From positions 1-40,265 of the forward strand of contig CANOSM010000018.1 in assembly GCA_947569365.1 (NCBI GenBank): DNA of 40,265 nt, given 5' to 3'. This document shows, piece by piece, positions 9,825-18,594 of this stretch (position 1 is its first letter; each line of letters opens with the position of its first letter). The position numbers were made by a program, and so were the translations under genes. The notes under the pieces were generated by a model, which saw only the letters and a list, made by a program, of their open reading frames with translations, searched no databases and was not told where the DNA came from. The DNA is from an uncultured Clostridium sp. (GTDB taxonomy: Bacteria > Bacillota > Clostridia > TANB77 > CAG-508).

Positions 9825-9918
9825 TACATAAATTTGATTATATAAATAAGATTAAAAAATCTAATACAAAATAATGGAAAAAATGGAGAAAATACAATAA
9901 AAAAGCAATAAAACAATG

Positions 9919-9947
9919 TTGATTTTATATGCTATAAATGTTAAAAT
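9919..9947 (+). promoter_or_regulatory. Probable sigma-A promoter of the 9996 gene
   Basis: TTGATT (9919-9924), a 17-base spacer and TAAAAT (9942-9947), about 50 bases before the GTG start. Confidence 0.6.
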
Positions 9948-9995
9948 ATAAAAATGTGTTTAATATTATTATGCTAAAAGAAGGGAAGATAAAAA

Positions 9996-12900
9996 GTGAA
10001 AATTAATAGTATAGAAAATAATGATAGTAATAAAATCGAAAGAATACCTATAGATGATTTAATACAAAAATTATCTAAGTATGACATAATATCATTTGAT
10101 ATATTTGATACTTTAATTTTAAGACCATTTAAAGATCCAAATGATTTATTTAAAATATTGAGTATAAAATATAATATTGTAAATTTTTCTTCTATTAGAA
10201 TAGAAGCACAAAGAATAGCTAGAATAAAAAAGAAAAGAATATATGAACATACAGAAGTAACCCTTGAAGAAATTTATGAAGAAGTAAATAAAATGACTGG
10301 AATAGATGCAAAGCAAGGGGTAGAAAATGAGTTTAATACAGAATTAGAATTTTGTTATGCAAATCCATATATGAAAGAAGTATTTGATAATCTAATTAGA
10401 ATAGGAAAAAAAGTTATTATTGTATCTGATATGTATATATCACATGATAAAATGGAGAAACTTTTGAAAAATTGTGGATATATTGGGTATGACAAATTAT
10501 TTGTTAGTTGTGATTATAATCTTACAAAGATAGAGGGAAGTTTATTTAAATTAATTAATAAAGAATATGTAAATAAACGTTCAATTATACACATTGGCGA
10601 TAATATGATATCTGATATAGAAAATGCTAAAAAGCAGGGATTAAATACACATTATTATAAGAAAAATATTGAAATTAAAAATAATATTATAGATACAGAT
10701 ATGTCTATGACTATTGGAAGTATATATAAGGGGATAATTGCTAACTATTTAAATAATGGAAAAAATTATGATAAATTATCTAATATACATTATAAATATG
10801 GATTTGTATATTCAGGGATATTAATTTTAGGATATGTTACTTGGATACATGATTATGCGATAAAAAATAAGCTTGATAAATTATTATTTTTATCTAGAGA
10901 TGGATATATATTAAAAAATGTATATGATAAAATCTATAATGATATACCTTCTGAATATACATATTGGTCTAGACATGCTACATTAAAAACTTCTCCTCAA
11001 AAGGATCTTAATAGATATATTTGGCAATTTGTAACAAGAATGATAGATCAAGAAATTATACTAAAAGATTATTTAGAACAGATGAATTTACAATTCTTAA
11101 AAAACGAATTTGCTATTAGAAATATTAGTTTGAGTTCTACTATTGATGGAAAAGTAGCTAGAATATTGAAAAGACTTATAAAAGAAAATGTAGATTTAAT
11201 AATTAAAAATAATAAAGAATATAATGATGCAGCAAGACAGTATTATAAGGAAAAAATAGGAGATAGTAAGAAAGTTGGAATAATAGATTTAGGATGGAGA
11301 GGTAGTGGACCTATTGCATTAAAAGATCTATTTGAAAATGAATGGAACTTTAATTGTGAGGTAAAAGCTCTTTTATGTTTTGGTGAATCAAGAAGAGAAA
11401 GTTTTGATGATACATTTGTCTTGAATAATGATGTAGTTCCATATACTTTTTCAGATTATTTAAATTGTGATTTATCTAAAACAGTTCAGAAAAATTATAA
11501 AGATAATATGGCTTTAGTAGAGACTATAATTTCATCTGCACCTAAACCATCATTTTTATACTTCTACTTTGATAAATCAGGAAAAGTACAATTTAAATTT
11601 GATAGAGAAGAAACAGAAAATTATGATATAATTAATGATATTCATAGAGGAATATATGATTTTGTAGATGAATATAAAACTAGAATAAATAATAATAAGA
11701 TTTTACTTAATATACAAGGAAGAGATGCTTGCACGCCACTATTTACATTATTTGAAGAAGAAAATTATAAACAGTTTATTAATGATTTTTATAATTATTC
11801 ATATAGTTATTTTGCAGGTGGAATAGATTATAAAATGACAAGTTTAGGTGATATTTATTATGGAAAGACAGAACAAGAAAAAGATAATAAAGAAACTATT
11901 AATAACAATAAGAAAAATAAAAAGTCAGTAAAAAAGCTAAAAGATAGAGAGTTACTAGGAACATATTTTTATACAAAATATTATGAAAAAATAAATGTAT
12001 GTGAAGATGTAATGCTATTTCAATCATATGGAGGAGATAATTTCTCTGGAAATCCATATTATATTTTAAAAAATTTACAAAATGATAAAAAGTATAGTAA
12101 ATATAAAATGTATGTGGCTGTAAAAAAGGAAAATCAAAAGAAAACTCTTGAATTTTTAAGAAAAAATGGGTTAGAAAATGTTTCTGTAATTTCTATGCAT
12201 AGTAAAATATATTGTAGAGTATTATGTCAAGCTAAATACTTAATCAATAATGTTTCTTTTCCAACATATTTCATAAAAAAACAAGATCAAATATATGTTA
12301 ATACGTGGCATGGTACTCCGCTTAAAGGTCTTGGAAAAAGCATCAAAGATGCACCACACGAGAGTGGAAACTATCAGAGAAACTTTTTAATGACAGATTA
12401 TATGGTATTTCCTAATGAATTTACATATAAAAATATGAAAAGAGATTATATGATAGAAAACTTATATAAAGGTGAATATATTGTCTCAGGATATCCAAGA
12501 AATAGTATTTTTTATGATGAAGAAAACAAGATAAGCATTAGGCAAAAAATGAACTTGCAAAATAAAAAAGTAATTGTTTATATGCCAACATGGAGAAGAA
12601 TGATAAATGGACAACAAGATTATCAATTAAAGAAGATAAAAGAACTTTTAGAAGAATTAAATAATAAGCTACCAAGTGATTATGTTGTATATGTGAAATT
12701 ACATAATTTAATAAAATTAGATATAAATGTACAGAATTTGAAAAAAATTAGAATGTTTCCAGATCAATATGAAACATATGAATTCTTAAGTATAGCAGAT
12801 TGTTTAGTAACAGATTATTCAAGTGTAATGTTTGATTATGCAAATACAAACAAAAAGATAGTATTATATGCATATGATGAAGAAGAATATATGAATGGAA

Positions 12901-13793
12901 GAAGTATGTATATGAATATTTCAGAACTGCCATTCTATATTTCACGTTCTAAAGAAGATGTAACTAATGAATTAAAAAACATAGATGAGTATACTAATTA
13001 TAATAATTTTAGAAAAGAATTTTGTGAAAATGATTCATATTCTTTATGTAAAGATATATGTGACTATATTTTTGAGAAAAAAGACAAAGGATTAAAAATA
13101 TATAAAGAAGAATATATAAATAAAAATAATATTTTAATATATGGTGGTAATTTAAAAAATAATCATAAAAGGGAAAATTTGCAAAAATTATTAAATAATG
13201 TAAACAAGGAAAATATTATATTAAATTTCTATATGAGAAAAGTTAGAAAAAATAGATTATTTATAAATGAGTTTTCAGATGAAATAAATTATATCATGAT
13301 GCAGGGACATAAAAATATGCTTATTTCTGAAAAGATTGCTTACGTTTTATACTATAAACTAAACATAAAAAATAGATATCTAGAAGATAAAATAAAAAAA
13401 GTATATAAAAGAGAAGTCAAAAGATTATTTCCAACAATTAAATTTGCTAAAGTAATAGATTTTATAGGAAATAGTTTAGAAATAATGAATTTATATAAAA
13501 CAATAGATTGTAAAGAGAAAATTATTGTAATCAATCCAAATAATATATGTAATATAAATAAAAATAAAAAATATAAAGAGCAATTAAAAAATGAGATGAA
13601 ATACTATAATGATGTATATGTATTAAAAAGTATTAAAGAAGAAGATACAAATACAATTATGGAAATAGCAAGACAAAAAGAGAACAATTTATTTCAGACT
13701 AAAAAAGATATCATTACAATAGAATCAAATAAATTCTTAAATGATAGTAAAGAGAATGAGGAAGTTGTAGATGAAAAGAATGTGTTAATATAA
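9996..13793 (+). CDS. Large HAD-like / CDP-glycerol glycerophosphotransferase fusion protein
   Basis: A 1265-residue protein. The N-terminal part (about residues 20-220) is HAD-like, with FDIFDTLILRP, VSDMYIS and HIGDNMISDIENAKKQG. A middle part is unassigned but carries an LSRDGY motif. From about residue 660 it matches the Glyphos_transf family that polymerises teichoic-acid-like glycerol phosphate: VNTWHGTPLKGLG, a long YMPTWRR segment, and DYSSVMFDYA. The last 200 residues are Lys/Asn-rich and unassigned. The start is GTG with GAAGGGA upstream; no better ATG exists. The expected role is transfer of polyol-phosphate units to a wall or capsule polymer at the inner membrane face. The fusion of a HAD module to such a transferase resembles proteins in capsule loci. 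It contains no CGG in any frame. Confidence 0.8.
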   Translation: MKINSIENNDSNKIERIPIDDLIQKLSKYDIISFDIFDTLILRPFKDPNDLFKILSIKYNIVNFSSIRIEAQRIARIKKKRIYEHTEVTLEEIYEEVNKMTGIDAKQGVENEFNTELEFCYANPYMKEVFDNLIRIGKKVIIVSDMYISHDKMEKLLKNCGYIGYDKLFVSCDYNLTKIEGSLFKLINKEYVNKRSIIHIGDNMISDIENAKKQGLNTHYYKKNIEIKNNIIDTDMSMTIGSIYKGIIANYLNNGKNYDKLSNIHYKYGFVYSGILILGYVTWIHDYAIKNKLDKLLFLSRDGYILKNVYDKIYNDIPSEYTYWSRHATLKTSPQKDLNRYIWQFVTRMIDQEIILKDYLEQMNLQFLKNEFAIRNISLSSTIDGKVARILKRLIKENVDLIIKNNKEYNDAARQYYKEKIGDSKKVGIIDLGWRGSGPIALKDLFENEWNFNCEVKALLCFGESRRESFDDTFVLNNDVVPYTFSDYLNCDLSKTVQKNYKDNMALVETIISSAPKPSFLYFYFDKSGKVQFKFDREETENYDIINDIHRGIYDFVDEYKTRINNNKILLNIQGRDACTPLFTLFEEENYKQFINDFYNYSYSYFAGGIDYKMTSLGDIYYGKTEQEKDNKETINNNKKNKKSVKKLKDRELLGTYFYTKYYEKINVCEDVMLFQSYGGDNFSGNPYYILKNLQNDKKYSKYKMYVAVKKENQKKTLEFLRKNGLENVSVISMHSKIYCRVLCQAKYLINNVSFPTYFIKKQDQIYVNTWHGTPLKGLGKSIKDAPHESGNYQRNFLMTDYMVFPNEFTYKNMKRDYMIENLYKGEYIVSGYPRNSIFYDEENKISIRQKMNLQNKKVIVYMPTWRRMINGQQDYQLKKIKELLEELNNKLPSDYVVYVKLHNLIKLDINVQNLKKIRMFPDQYETYEFLSIADCLVTDYSSVMFDYANTNKKIVLYAYDEEEYMNGRSMYMNISELPFYISRSKEDVTNELKNIDEYTNYNNFRKEFCENDSYSLCKDICDYIFEKKDKGLKIYKEEYINKNNILIYGGNLKNNHKRENLQKLLNNVNKENIILNFYMRKVRKNRLFINEFSDEINYIMMQGHKNMLISEKIAYVLYYKLNIKNRYLEDKIKKVYKREVKRLFPTIKFAKVIDFIGNSLEIMNLYKTIDCKEKIIVINPNNICNINKNKKYKEQLKNEMKYYNDVYVLKSIKEEDTNTIMEIARQKENNLFQTKKDIITIESNKFLNDSKENEEVVDEKNVLI

Positions 13794-13827
13794 TTTAAAA
13801 ATTGAATATGATTAATATAGTTAAGTA

Positions 13828-13856
13828 TTGACAATATAAAAATAAGATGTTAATTT
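13828..13856 (+). promoter_or_regulatory. Probable promoter of the Rpn-type nuclease gene
   Basis: TTGACA (13828-13833), a 17-base spacer and a weak TAATTT -10 at 13851-13856. Confidence 0.55.
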
Positions 13857-13863
13857 AAATGAA

Positions 13864-13929
13864 AGGGACTATTAGCAAGGAAAAAACTTGAGAATAGTCT
13901 CTCTATTTTGGGGGACAAAAAATAGAGAG
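13864..13929 (+). promoter_or_regulatory. Leader with two mutually exclusive hairpins before the Rpn-type gene
   Basis: Hairpin A pairs 13864-13873 with 13893-13902 (10 bp, plus an inner CAAG/CTTG). Hairpin B pairs 13899-13909 with 13919-13929 (11 bp, G-rich loop). They share 13899-13902, so both cannot form fully at once. This looks like an attenuator or translation-limiting leader; neither hairpin is followed by a T-tract. Confidence 0.5.
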
Positions 13930-13947
13930 AAAGGAAAGATGCAATAG

Positions 13948-14769
13948 ATGAAAATAACCCCAAAAATTGATTTCATATTCAAAAAGATATTTGGAGAAAA
14001 GGGGTCAGAAGAAATATTAAAAGATTTATTGGAAGCAATATTAAAAAAAGAAATCACAAGTATAGAAATAGCAAAAGATGTACATTTAGTAAAGAAAAAT
14101 ATAGAGAATAAAGAAGGAATATTAGATGTAAAAGCAATAATAGATAAAAGAGAAGAAATAGATATTGAAATACAAGTCAAGAACGAGTATAATGTAATAA
14201 AAAGGAGTTTATATTATTGGTCAGGATTATATTATAATGGATTAAATAGAGGAAAAAACTACATAGAAAATAAAAAAGTAATAGTAATAATGATATTAGA
14301 TTATAATTTACTAAAAGAAGGACCATATCATGAGATAGGAAGATTAAGAAGAGATTATGAAAATAGAATATTAAGTGAAGATATAGAAATACATTATATC
14401 CAGATGCCAAAATGCAAAGAAATAGAAACAAACTTAGGAAAATGGATAAGTTTCATAAAATATAAAGATAAAAAGGAGGTATCAAAGATAGTGGGAGAAA
14501 ATAGAATGATAAAAGAAGCAGATAGAAAGTTAAAATATTTAACAGGAGATGAAGAGGTAAGGAGAAGAGCAGAACTAAAAGATAGAGCAACAAAAGCATA
14601 TAACACATCAATAGAATATGCAAGGCAAGAAGGAGAAGAAAGAGGAAAGAAAATAGGAGAAAAAATAGGAATACAAAAGATAGCAATAAAAATGAAAAAA
14701 AGTAAAATCAAAATAGAGGAAATAATAGAGTTAACAGGCTTAACATTAGAAGAGATAAATGAATTATAA
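13948..14769 (+). CDS. Rpn-family PD-(D/E)XK nuclease (putative transposase)
   Basis: A 273-residue protein of the recombination-promoting nuclease family (Rpn, PDDEXK_2). It opens with ITPKIDFIFKKIFGEKGSEEIL, the typical start. The nuclease core is visible as ILDVKAIIDKREEIDIEIQVKNE, with D, D-x-E and Q-x-K in place. YYWSGLYYNGL and a charged C-terminal coiled tail (ARQEGEERGKKIGEKIG) are also usual. Such proteins are widespread, often multicopy, in clostridia; they promote RecA-independent recombination in E. coli, but their normal role is unclear. The ATG has a GAAAGGAAAGA ribosome site. Its own promoter and a paired-hairpin leader precede it. No flanking inverted repeats typical of a transposon were found. 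Confidence 0.85.
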   Translation: MKITPKIDFIFKKIFGEKGSEEILKDLLEAILKKEITSIEIAKDVHLVKKNIENKEGILDVKAIIDKREEIDIEIQVKNEYNVIKRSLYYWSGLYYNGLNRGKNYIENKKVIVIMILDYNLLKEGPYHEIGRLRRDYENRILSEDIEIHYIQMPKCKEIETNLGKWISFIKYKDKKEVSKIVGENRMIKEADRKLKYLTGDEEVRRRAELKDRATKAYNTSIEYARQEGEERGKKIGEKIGIQKIAIKMKKSKIKIEEIIELTGLTLEEINEL

Positions 14770-14791
14770 TAAGAAACTTTAAAATCTATTG

Positions 14792-14820
14792 TTGACATAA
14801 TTTAAAAACAATGTTAAAAT
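14792..14820 (+). promoter_or_regulatory. Sigma-A promoter of a candidate structured RNA
   Basis: TTGACA (14792-14797), a 17-base spacer and TAAAAT (14815-14820), just after the Rpn-type gene. Confidence 0.75.
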
Positions 14821-14825
14821 AAAAA

Positions 14826-14945
14826 ATATTAAGAGTGTATCTAGGAAATAATTCCAAGCGATACAGATAGTAAATATACTATTACACAGAAGTAAGTAGC
14901 CTTACAAGGAGTCTTAATAAATAGACTTTTTGTGAGGCTTTTTGT
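14826..14945 (+). ncRNA. Candidate structured leader or small RNA
   Basis: Between a good promoter and a strong terminator lie about 120 bases with no ORF. Potential pairing forms a branched fold: GTGT near 14835 with ACAC near 14885 closes two arms, one with TATC/GATA enclosing GGAA-ATAA-TTCC, the other ATAGTA-AATA-TACTAT. A five-bp stem (GTAAG with CTTAC, about 14892-14905) would compete with the 5' arm of the terminator. This is the arrangement of an attenuator or riboswitch for the ABC exporter starting 140 bases further on, or of a free-standing small RNA. It matches no RNA family I know. Confidence 0.5.
14898..14945 (+). terminator. Strong intrinsic terminator ahead of the ABC exporter operon
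   Basis: A 17-bp stem with no mismatches (G-T pairs included; 14898-14914 with 14923-14939) and an eight-base loop is followed by a T-tract. Confidence 0.88.
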
Positions 14946-15085
14946 TGATGATAAGATAAAAAAATACATGAAATATGTAGAAAAGATAATTATGTTATTA
15001 TATTTAATTTTAAAAAATATAAATGTGATAAGGACTATTAAATGTATTTAGAAAGTTTGTAAATTATAATAAGGGGGAGATAAAC

Positions 15086-16060
15086 TTGATAGAAATACAA
15101 AATCTAAAAAAAATATTTACAAAGCAAATTAGAAAAAAAGGAATAAAGGGATTTTTATTTCCTGAAAAAAAGGAGTTTATAGCTGTAAAAGATATAAATT
15201 TTAAAGTAAATAAAGGTGAGATAATAGGATTTGTAGGTCCAAATGGTGCTGGAAAATCTACAACAATAAAAATGCTTACAGGAATTATACATCCTACTTC
15301 AGGAAAAATAATAGTTGCAGGGTTAGACCCTTCAAAAGATAGAAAAGAGCTAGCATATAAAATAGGTTGTATGTTTGGACAAAAATCAGGGCTTTGGATG
15401 CACTTACCTGCAATAGATACATATAAATTAATGGGAGCTATTTATGATATTCCAGAAAAAGAATTAAATAAAAGAATAGAAAGACTAGTTAAAGAATTTT
15501 CATTAGAAGAAATCATAAATATACCAGTAAGAAAATTATCGCTTGGACAAAGAATGATATGTGAAATAGTTGCAATAATGCTACATAATCCAGAAATATT
15601 ATTTCTAGATGAGCCAACAATTGGATTAGATATAGTAGTAAAAGAAAAGGTAAGAAAAGCAATATTGGATGTAAATAAGAAATTTGGAACTACTATATTT
15701 TTAACAAGTCATGATTTAGGAGATATAGAAAAGGTATGTAATAGAATAATTATAATAGATGATGGTATGATAATAAAAGATGAAGATATAGAAAAATTAA
15801 AACATGAGTATTTATCAGAAAAGTTTGTAGAAATAATTTATGATGAAAATATAGAAAATATTAAACTTGATTATCCAATAGTATCAAAAGAAGAAAATAA
15901 AATTGTTATAAAAGTAGATATTTCTAAAGTAAAAATGTCAGAAATATTGGAGAAATTTATGAAATATGGAAACATAATAGATATTGAAGCACTTCCATTA
16001 CCTCTAGAAGAAGTTATATATGATATATATACAAGGTGTGGAGGAGAAGAAGGAGATTAG
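15086..16060 (+). CDS. ABC-2 type exporter, ATP-binding subunit
   Basis: The 324-residue ATPase powers an exporter formed with the next two genes. Walker A is GPNGAGKST (about residues 52-60), the Q-loop region FGQKSGLW, the signature LSLGQRM, Walker B ILFLDEP and the switch His in TSHD. The C-terminal 80 residues form the extra domain common in drug, antibiotic and lipid-polymer exporters of this group. Start is TTG at 15086 with an AAGGGGGAGA ribosome site; no nearer ATG fits. The substrate cannot be told from sequence; the neighbourhood of envelope-polymer genes hints at a surface or toxic compound. A structured RNA and terminator upstream may control this operon. Confidence 0.92.
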   Translation: MIEIQNLKKIFTKQIRKKGIKGFLFPEKKEFIAVKDINFKVNKGEIIGFVGPNGAGKSTTIKMLTGIIHPTSGKIIVAGLDPSKDRKELAYKIGCMFGQKSGLWMHLPAIDTYKLMGAIYDIPEKELNKRIERLVKEFSLEEIINIPVRKLSLGQRMICEIVAIMLHNPEILFLDEPTIGLDIVVKEKVRKAILDVNKKFGTTIFLTSHDLGDIEKVCNRIIIIDDGMIIKDEDIEKLKHEYLSEKFVEIIYDENIENIKLDYPIVSKEENKIVIKVDISKVKMSEILEKFMKYGNIIDIEALPLPLEEVIYDIYTRCGGEEGD

Positions 16061-16065
16061 AACAT

Positions 16066-16836
16066 ATGAGAAAATATATAGAAATATTTAAATATAGTAT
16101 GAAAACTCAAATAAAATTTATTGCTGATTATCTTATATCTTTAATTTCTTTTGCAATACATATATTTATATTTAACGAATTATGGGATTATATTTTAAAA
16201 GGAAAGCAAGTTGTAGGATACACTAGAGAGGAATTAATTTGGTATATAATAATTGCTGAATTTATAACATATTCTTCATTTAAAATATATAAGAAGATTA
16301 GTGAAATGGTCAAAAATGGTACAATTGCAAATATGCTTATAAGACCAGTCGATTTTATAAATTATACTATTTTTGAAAATATGTCAGTTTATATAAAGGC
16401 TATTGTAAATATAATTTTTGCAGTTATTTTTGGAATTATTTTTGTAGGTAAAATAAATATTTCAGCTGTAGGATTAATATTTACATTTGTTTCTTGTATT
16501 ATTGGTATATTTATAGGAATACTTCTTCAAGTATTTGTTGGTTTAATATCATTTTTTACAGAAGAAAATAATTCATTCTTTTTAATTGTACAAAAGTTAA
16601 GTTTTTTCTTAGTATTTACTCCTATTGAATTTTATCCAGAAATAGTTCAAAGGATATTTAAGATATTACCAACTACATATTTAATATATACACCAGCAAG
16701 GATATTTACAAAATTTGAGTTTAATGAATCTTCAAAATTATTAATCTTTGAAATTTTATCAGGATTAGTTTTATATATGATAATAAGAACAATGTATAGA
16801 ATGGGGGTGAAGAAGATAAATGTTAATGGAGGTTAA
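16066..16836 (+). CDS. ABC-2 type exporter, permease subunit 1
   Basis: A 256-residue membrane protein with about six hydrophobic segments, of the ABC-2 family (ABC2_membrane_6/DUF990 type). It has the early amphipathic stretch MRKYIEIFKYSMKTQIKF and the conserved NGTIANMLIRPVD loop, followed by membrane segments up to LYMIIRTMY. I place the start at ATG 16066, five bases after the ATPase stop, with GAAGGAGA upstream; a longer frame reaching back into the ATPase gene lacks a ribosome site. It overlaps the next permease by 17 bases, so the two are translationally coupled. Confidence 0.88.
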   Translation: MRKYIEIFKYSMKTQIKFIADYLISLISFAIHIFIFNELWDYILKGKQVVGYTREELIWYIIIAEFITYSSFKIYKKISEMVKNGTIANMLIRPVDFINYTIFENMSVYIKAIVNIIFAVIFGIIFVGKINISAVGLIFTFVSCIIGIFIGILLQVFVGLISFFTEENNSFFLIVQKLSFFLVFTPIEFYPEIVQRIFKILPTTYLIYTPARIFTKFEFNESSKLLIFEILSGLVLYMIIRTMYRMGVKKINVNGG

Positions 16837-17620
16837 AAATACAATAAACTTTATAATTAAATCTATGATATGTAATATGAAATCATCTCTAGAATATAAG
16901 AAAAGTTTTTTTATGCAAGTTATTTTTATGATAGTAAATAATGGATTTTTTTTAATATTTTGGGGAGTAGTATTTAAAGTAAATGGTGGAAGTATTTCAG
17001 AAATTAGCATGAAAGATATATTATATTTATGGTCTATACCAACAACTGCATGGGGAATAGCACATTTTTTCTTTGGAGGAGTAACTGAGATAAATAGATA
17101 TATTATAAATGGAGAGCTTGATACATATCTTCTTCAACCTAAAAACATGTTTTTTAATATAGCAACATCAAAATGTGATATAGGAGCATTTGGAGACTTA
17201 GTATATGGTCTAATACTTTCTATTATAGTATCAAATAATATATTTAATTTTATGATGATAATGTTATATACAATTATAGCTACAATATTTACAATTACTG
17301 TATCTGTCATAATAAGAAGTTTAAGTATATGGCTTGGAGATGTTGAAAATATAGCACATGTATATGAGCAGAGTTTGTTTTTAACTCTTAATATATATCC
17401 AGAAGTAATATTTGGAAAAGGAATAAAATTATTAATGTATACATTAGTACCAGCGATGTATGCTATACATATACCAATAAAATTACTTGGAAAATTTAAT
17501 ATAAAGTTATTTATATTAGTAGTAATTGTAATGTTTATTTATGTAGTAATTGCAAAGTTTATATTTAATAAAGTATTAAGAAAATATGAGTCAGGAAATA
17601 ATATATCTTTAAAATCTTAA
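16820..17620 (+). CDS. ABC-2 type exporter, permease subunit 2
   Basis: A 266-residue membrane protein of the same ABC2_membrane_6 (DUF990) group, with about six membrane segments. GELDTYLLQPKN near residue 97 corresponds to NGTIANMLIRPVD in subunit 1, so the two are distant paralogues that probably form a heterodimeric pore. The start ATG 16820 lies inside the previous gene and is served by GGGGGTGAAG; ATG 16826 is an alternative. It is the last gene of the three-gene exporter operon and is followed by an imperfect hairpin terminator. Confidence 0.88.
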   Translation: MLMEVKNTINFIIKSMICNMKSSLEYKKSFFMQVIFMIVNNGFFLIFWGVVFKVNGGSISEISMKDILYLWSIPTTAWGIAHFFFGGVTEINRYIINGELDTYLLQPKNMFFNIATSKCDIGAFGDLVYGLILSIIVSNNIFNFMMIMLYTIIATIFTITVSVIIRSLSIWLGDVENIAHVYEQSLFLTLNIYPEVIFGKGIKLLMYTLVPAMYAIHIPIKLLGKFNIKLFILVVIVMFIYVVIAKFIFNKVLRKYESGNNISLKS

Positions 17621-17669
17621 TTAATGTTAATAATAATTTTTATAATAGAAATCTAGCTAAAATGAATGT

Positions 17670-17712
17670 AGAGCTAATATTTGTGAGAATTAGTGTAATC
17701 TGCTCTTTTTTG
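17670..17712 (+). terminator. Probable terminator of the exporter operon
   Basis: Imperfect stem (AGAG/CTCT and CTAAT/ATTAG with a bulge) followed by six T residues. Confidence 0.6.
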
Positions 17713-17751
17713 AAATTTTATTTCACCCAAAAAAAGTATCTAGTAAAAATA

Positions 17752-17781
17752 TTGGAAACAATAAGATATATATGGTAAAAT
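17752..17781 (+). promoter_or_regulatory. Possible promoter of the 17829 gene
   Basis: TTGGAA (17752-17757), an 18-base spacer and TAAAAT (17776-17781), 47 bases before the ATG. Confidence 0.45.
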
Positions 17782-17828
17782 GAAAAAATAAAAGAGATAT
17801 AAAAGACTATATATGGAGAAAATATATT

Positions 17829-18581
17829 ATGAATTTAATAAATGAAATTTGTACAGTAGTACTTTTAATTATTGTTATTCATATAATTTTTATATGGATA
17901 GAAAATATAATAGATAAAAACAAGAAAAATAATACTACAGATGATATAAATAAAATTGATAAAGTAAAAAATGTATTAGTTTTGATATTAGGACTATTAA
18001 TATTTTCAAGTTTAATAGATATATATAATGTACTAATGAAAGATACAAATTCATATATTCATGTATTAGGAATATTTAGTTTTGCTAAAATAAATATTGG
18101 ATATATTAATGTGATGTTTATTTTTGAAATAGGACAATTTTTAATATATAGTGAAATAATAATGCTATTAATCTTAAAATCAAACAAAATAAGAATAGTT
18201 ATTACAATAATTTTTATTTTAGTGTACTTAGCTTTATCAATGTATAAACTTTATAATCCATATATTTTTTATAAAAATGCAGAAGTATATGATAATTTAG
18301 AAAGCTTTGATATAAAGTCAGATTTTAAAGAAGATAATAAATTGTCAGAAATAGGAGCAATAAAAATAATAAAAGAAGAATTTAAATTTGATTATATAAG
18401 AAATGTTAAAGCAGAGATTGTTAAATTAGATGAAGTGGAAGATAATATTATTAAATATTCATGTGAATTTGAGGAATTTTGGATTGTAACTTTTGATTAT
18501 ATGAAGAATTTTGAAATATATGAAAATGTTTGCATATTTATAGATGCTACAACAGGTGAGACATCATATATAACTTATTAG
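17829..18581 (+). CDS. Membrane protein with extracytoplasmic PepSY-like tail
   Basis: I do not recognise this 250-residue protein as a named family. It has four predicted membrane segments (about residues 5-25, 47-66, 92-117 and 123-142) followed by a soluble 100-residue C-terminal domain. That domain has the pattern AIKIIKEEF ... WIVTFDY ... VCIFIDATTGETSYI, which resembles a PepSY-type fold, where a helix precedes a strand ending in D-x-x-TG-x. PepSY domains are often protease inhibitors or regulators; that role is inference. The ribosome site is weak (GGAGA eleven bases before the ATG). It is followed 13 bases later by a glycerophosphodiesterase gene, so they may be cotranscribed. Confidence 0.65.
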   Translation: MNLINEICTVVLLIIVIHIIFIWIENIIDKNKKNNTTDDINKIDKVKNVLVLILGLLIFSSLIDIYNVLMKDTNSYIHVLGIFSFAKINIGYINVMFIFEIGQFLIYSEIIMLLILKSNKIRIVITIIFILVYLALSMYKLYNPYIFYKNAEVYDNLESFDIKSDFKEDNKLSEIGAIKIIKEEFKFDYIRNVKAEIVKLDEVEDNIIKYSCEFEEFWIVTFDYMKNFEIYENVCIFIDATTGETSYITY

Positions 18582-18594
18582 AATAGGAGAGAAT

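Noticed and set aside
13948..14769. Rpn-type gene as a complete insertion sequence
   Set aside because: No terminal inverted repeats or target-site duplication are seen around it.
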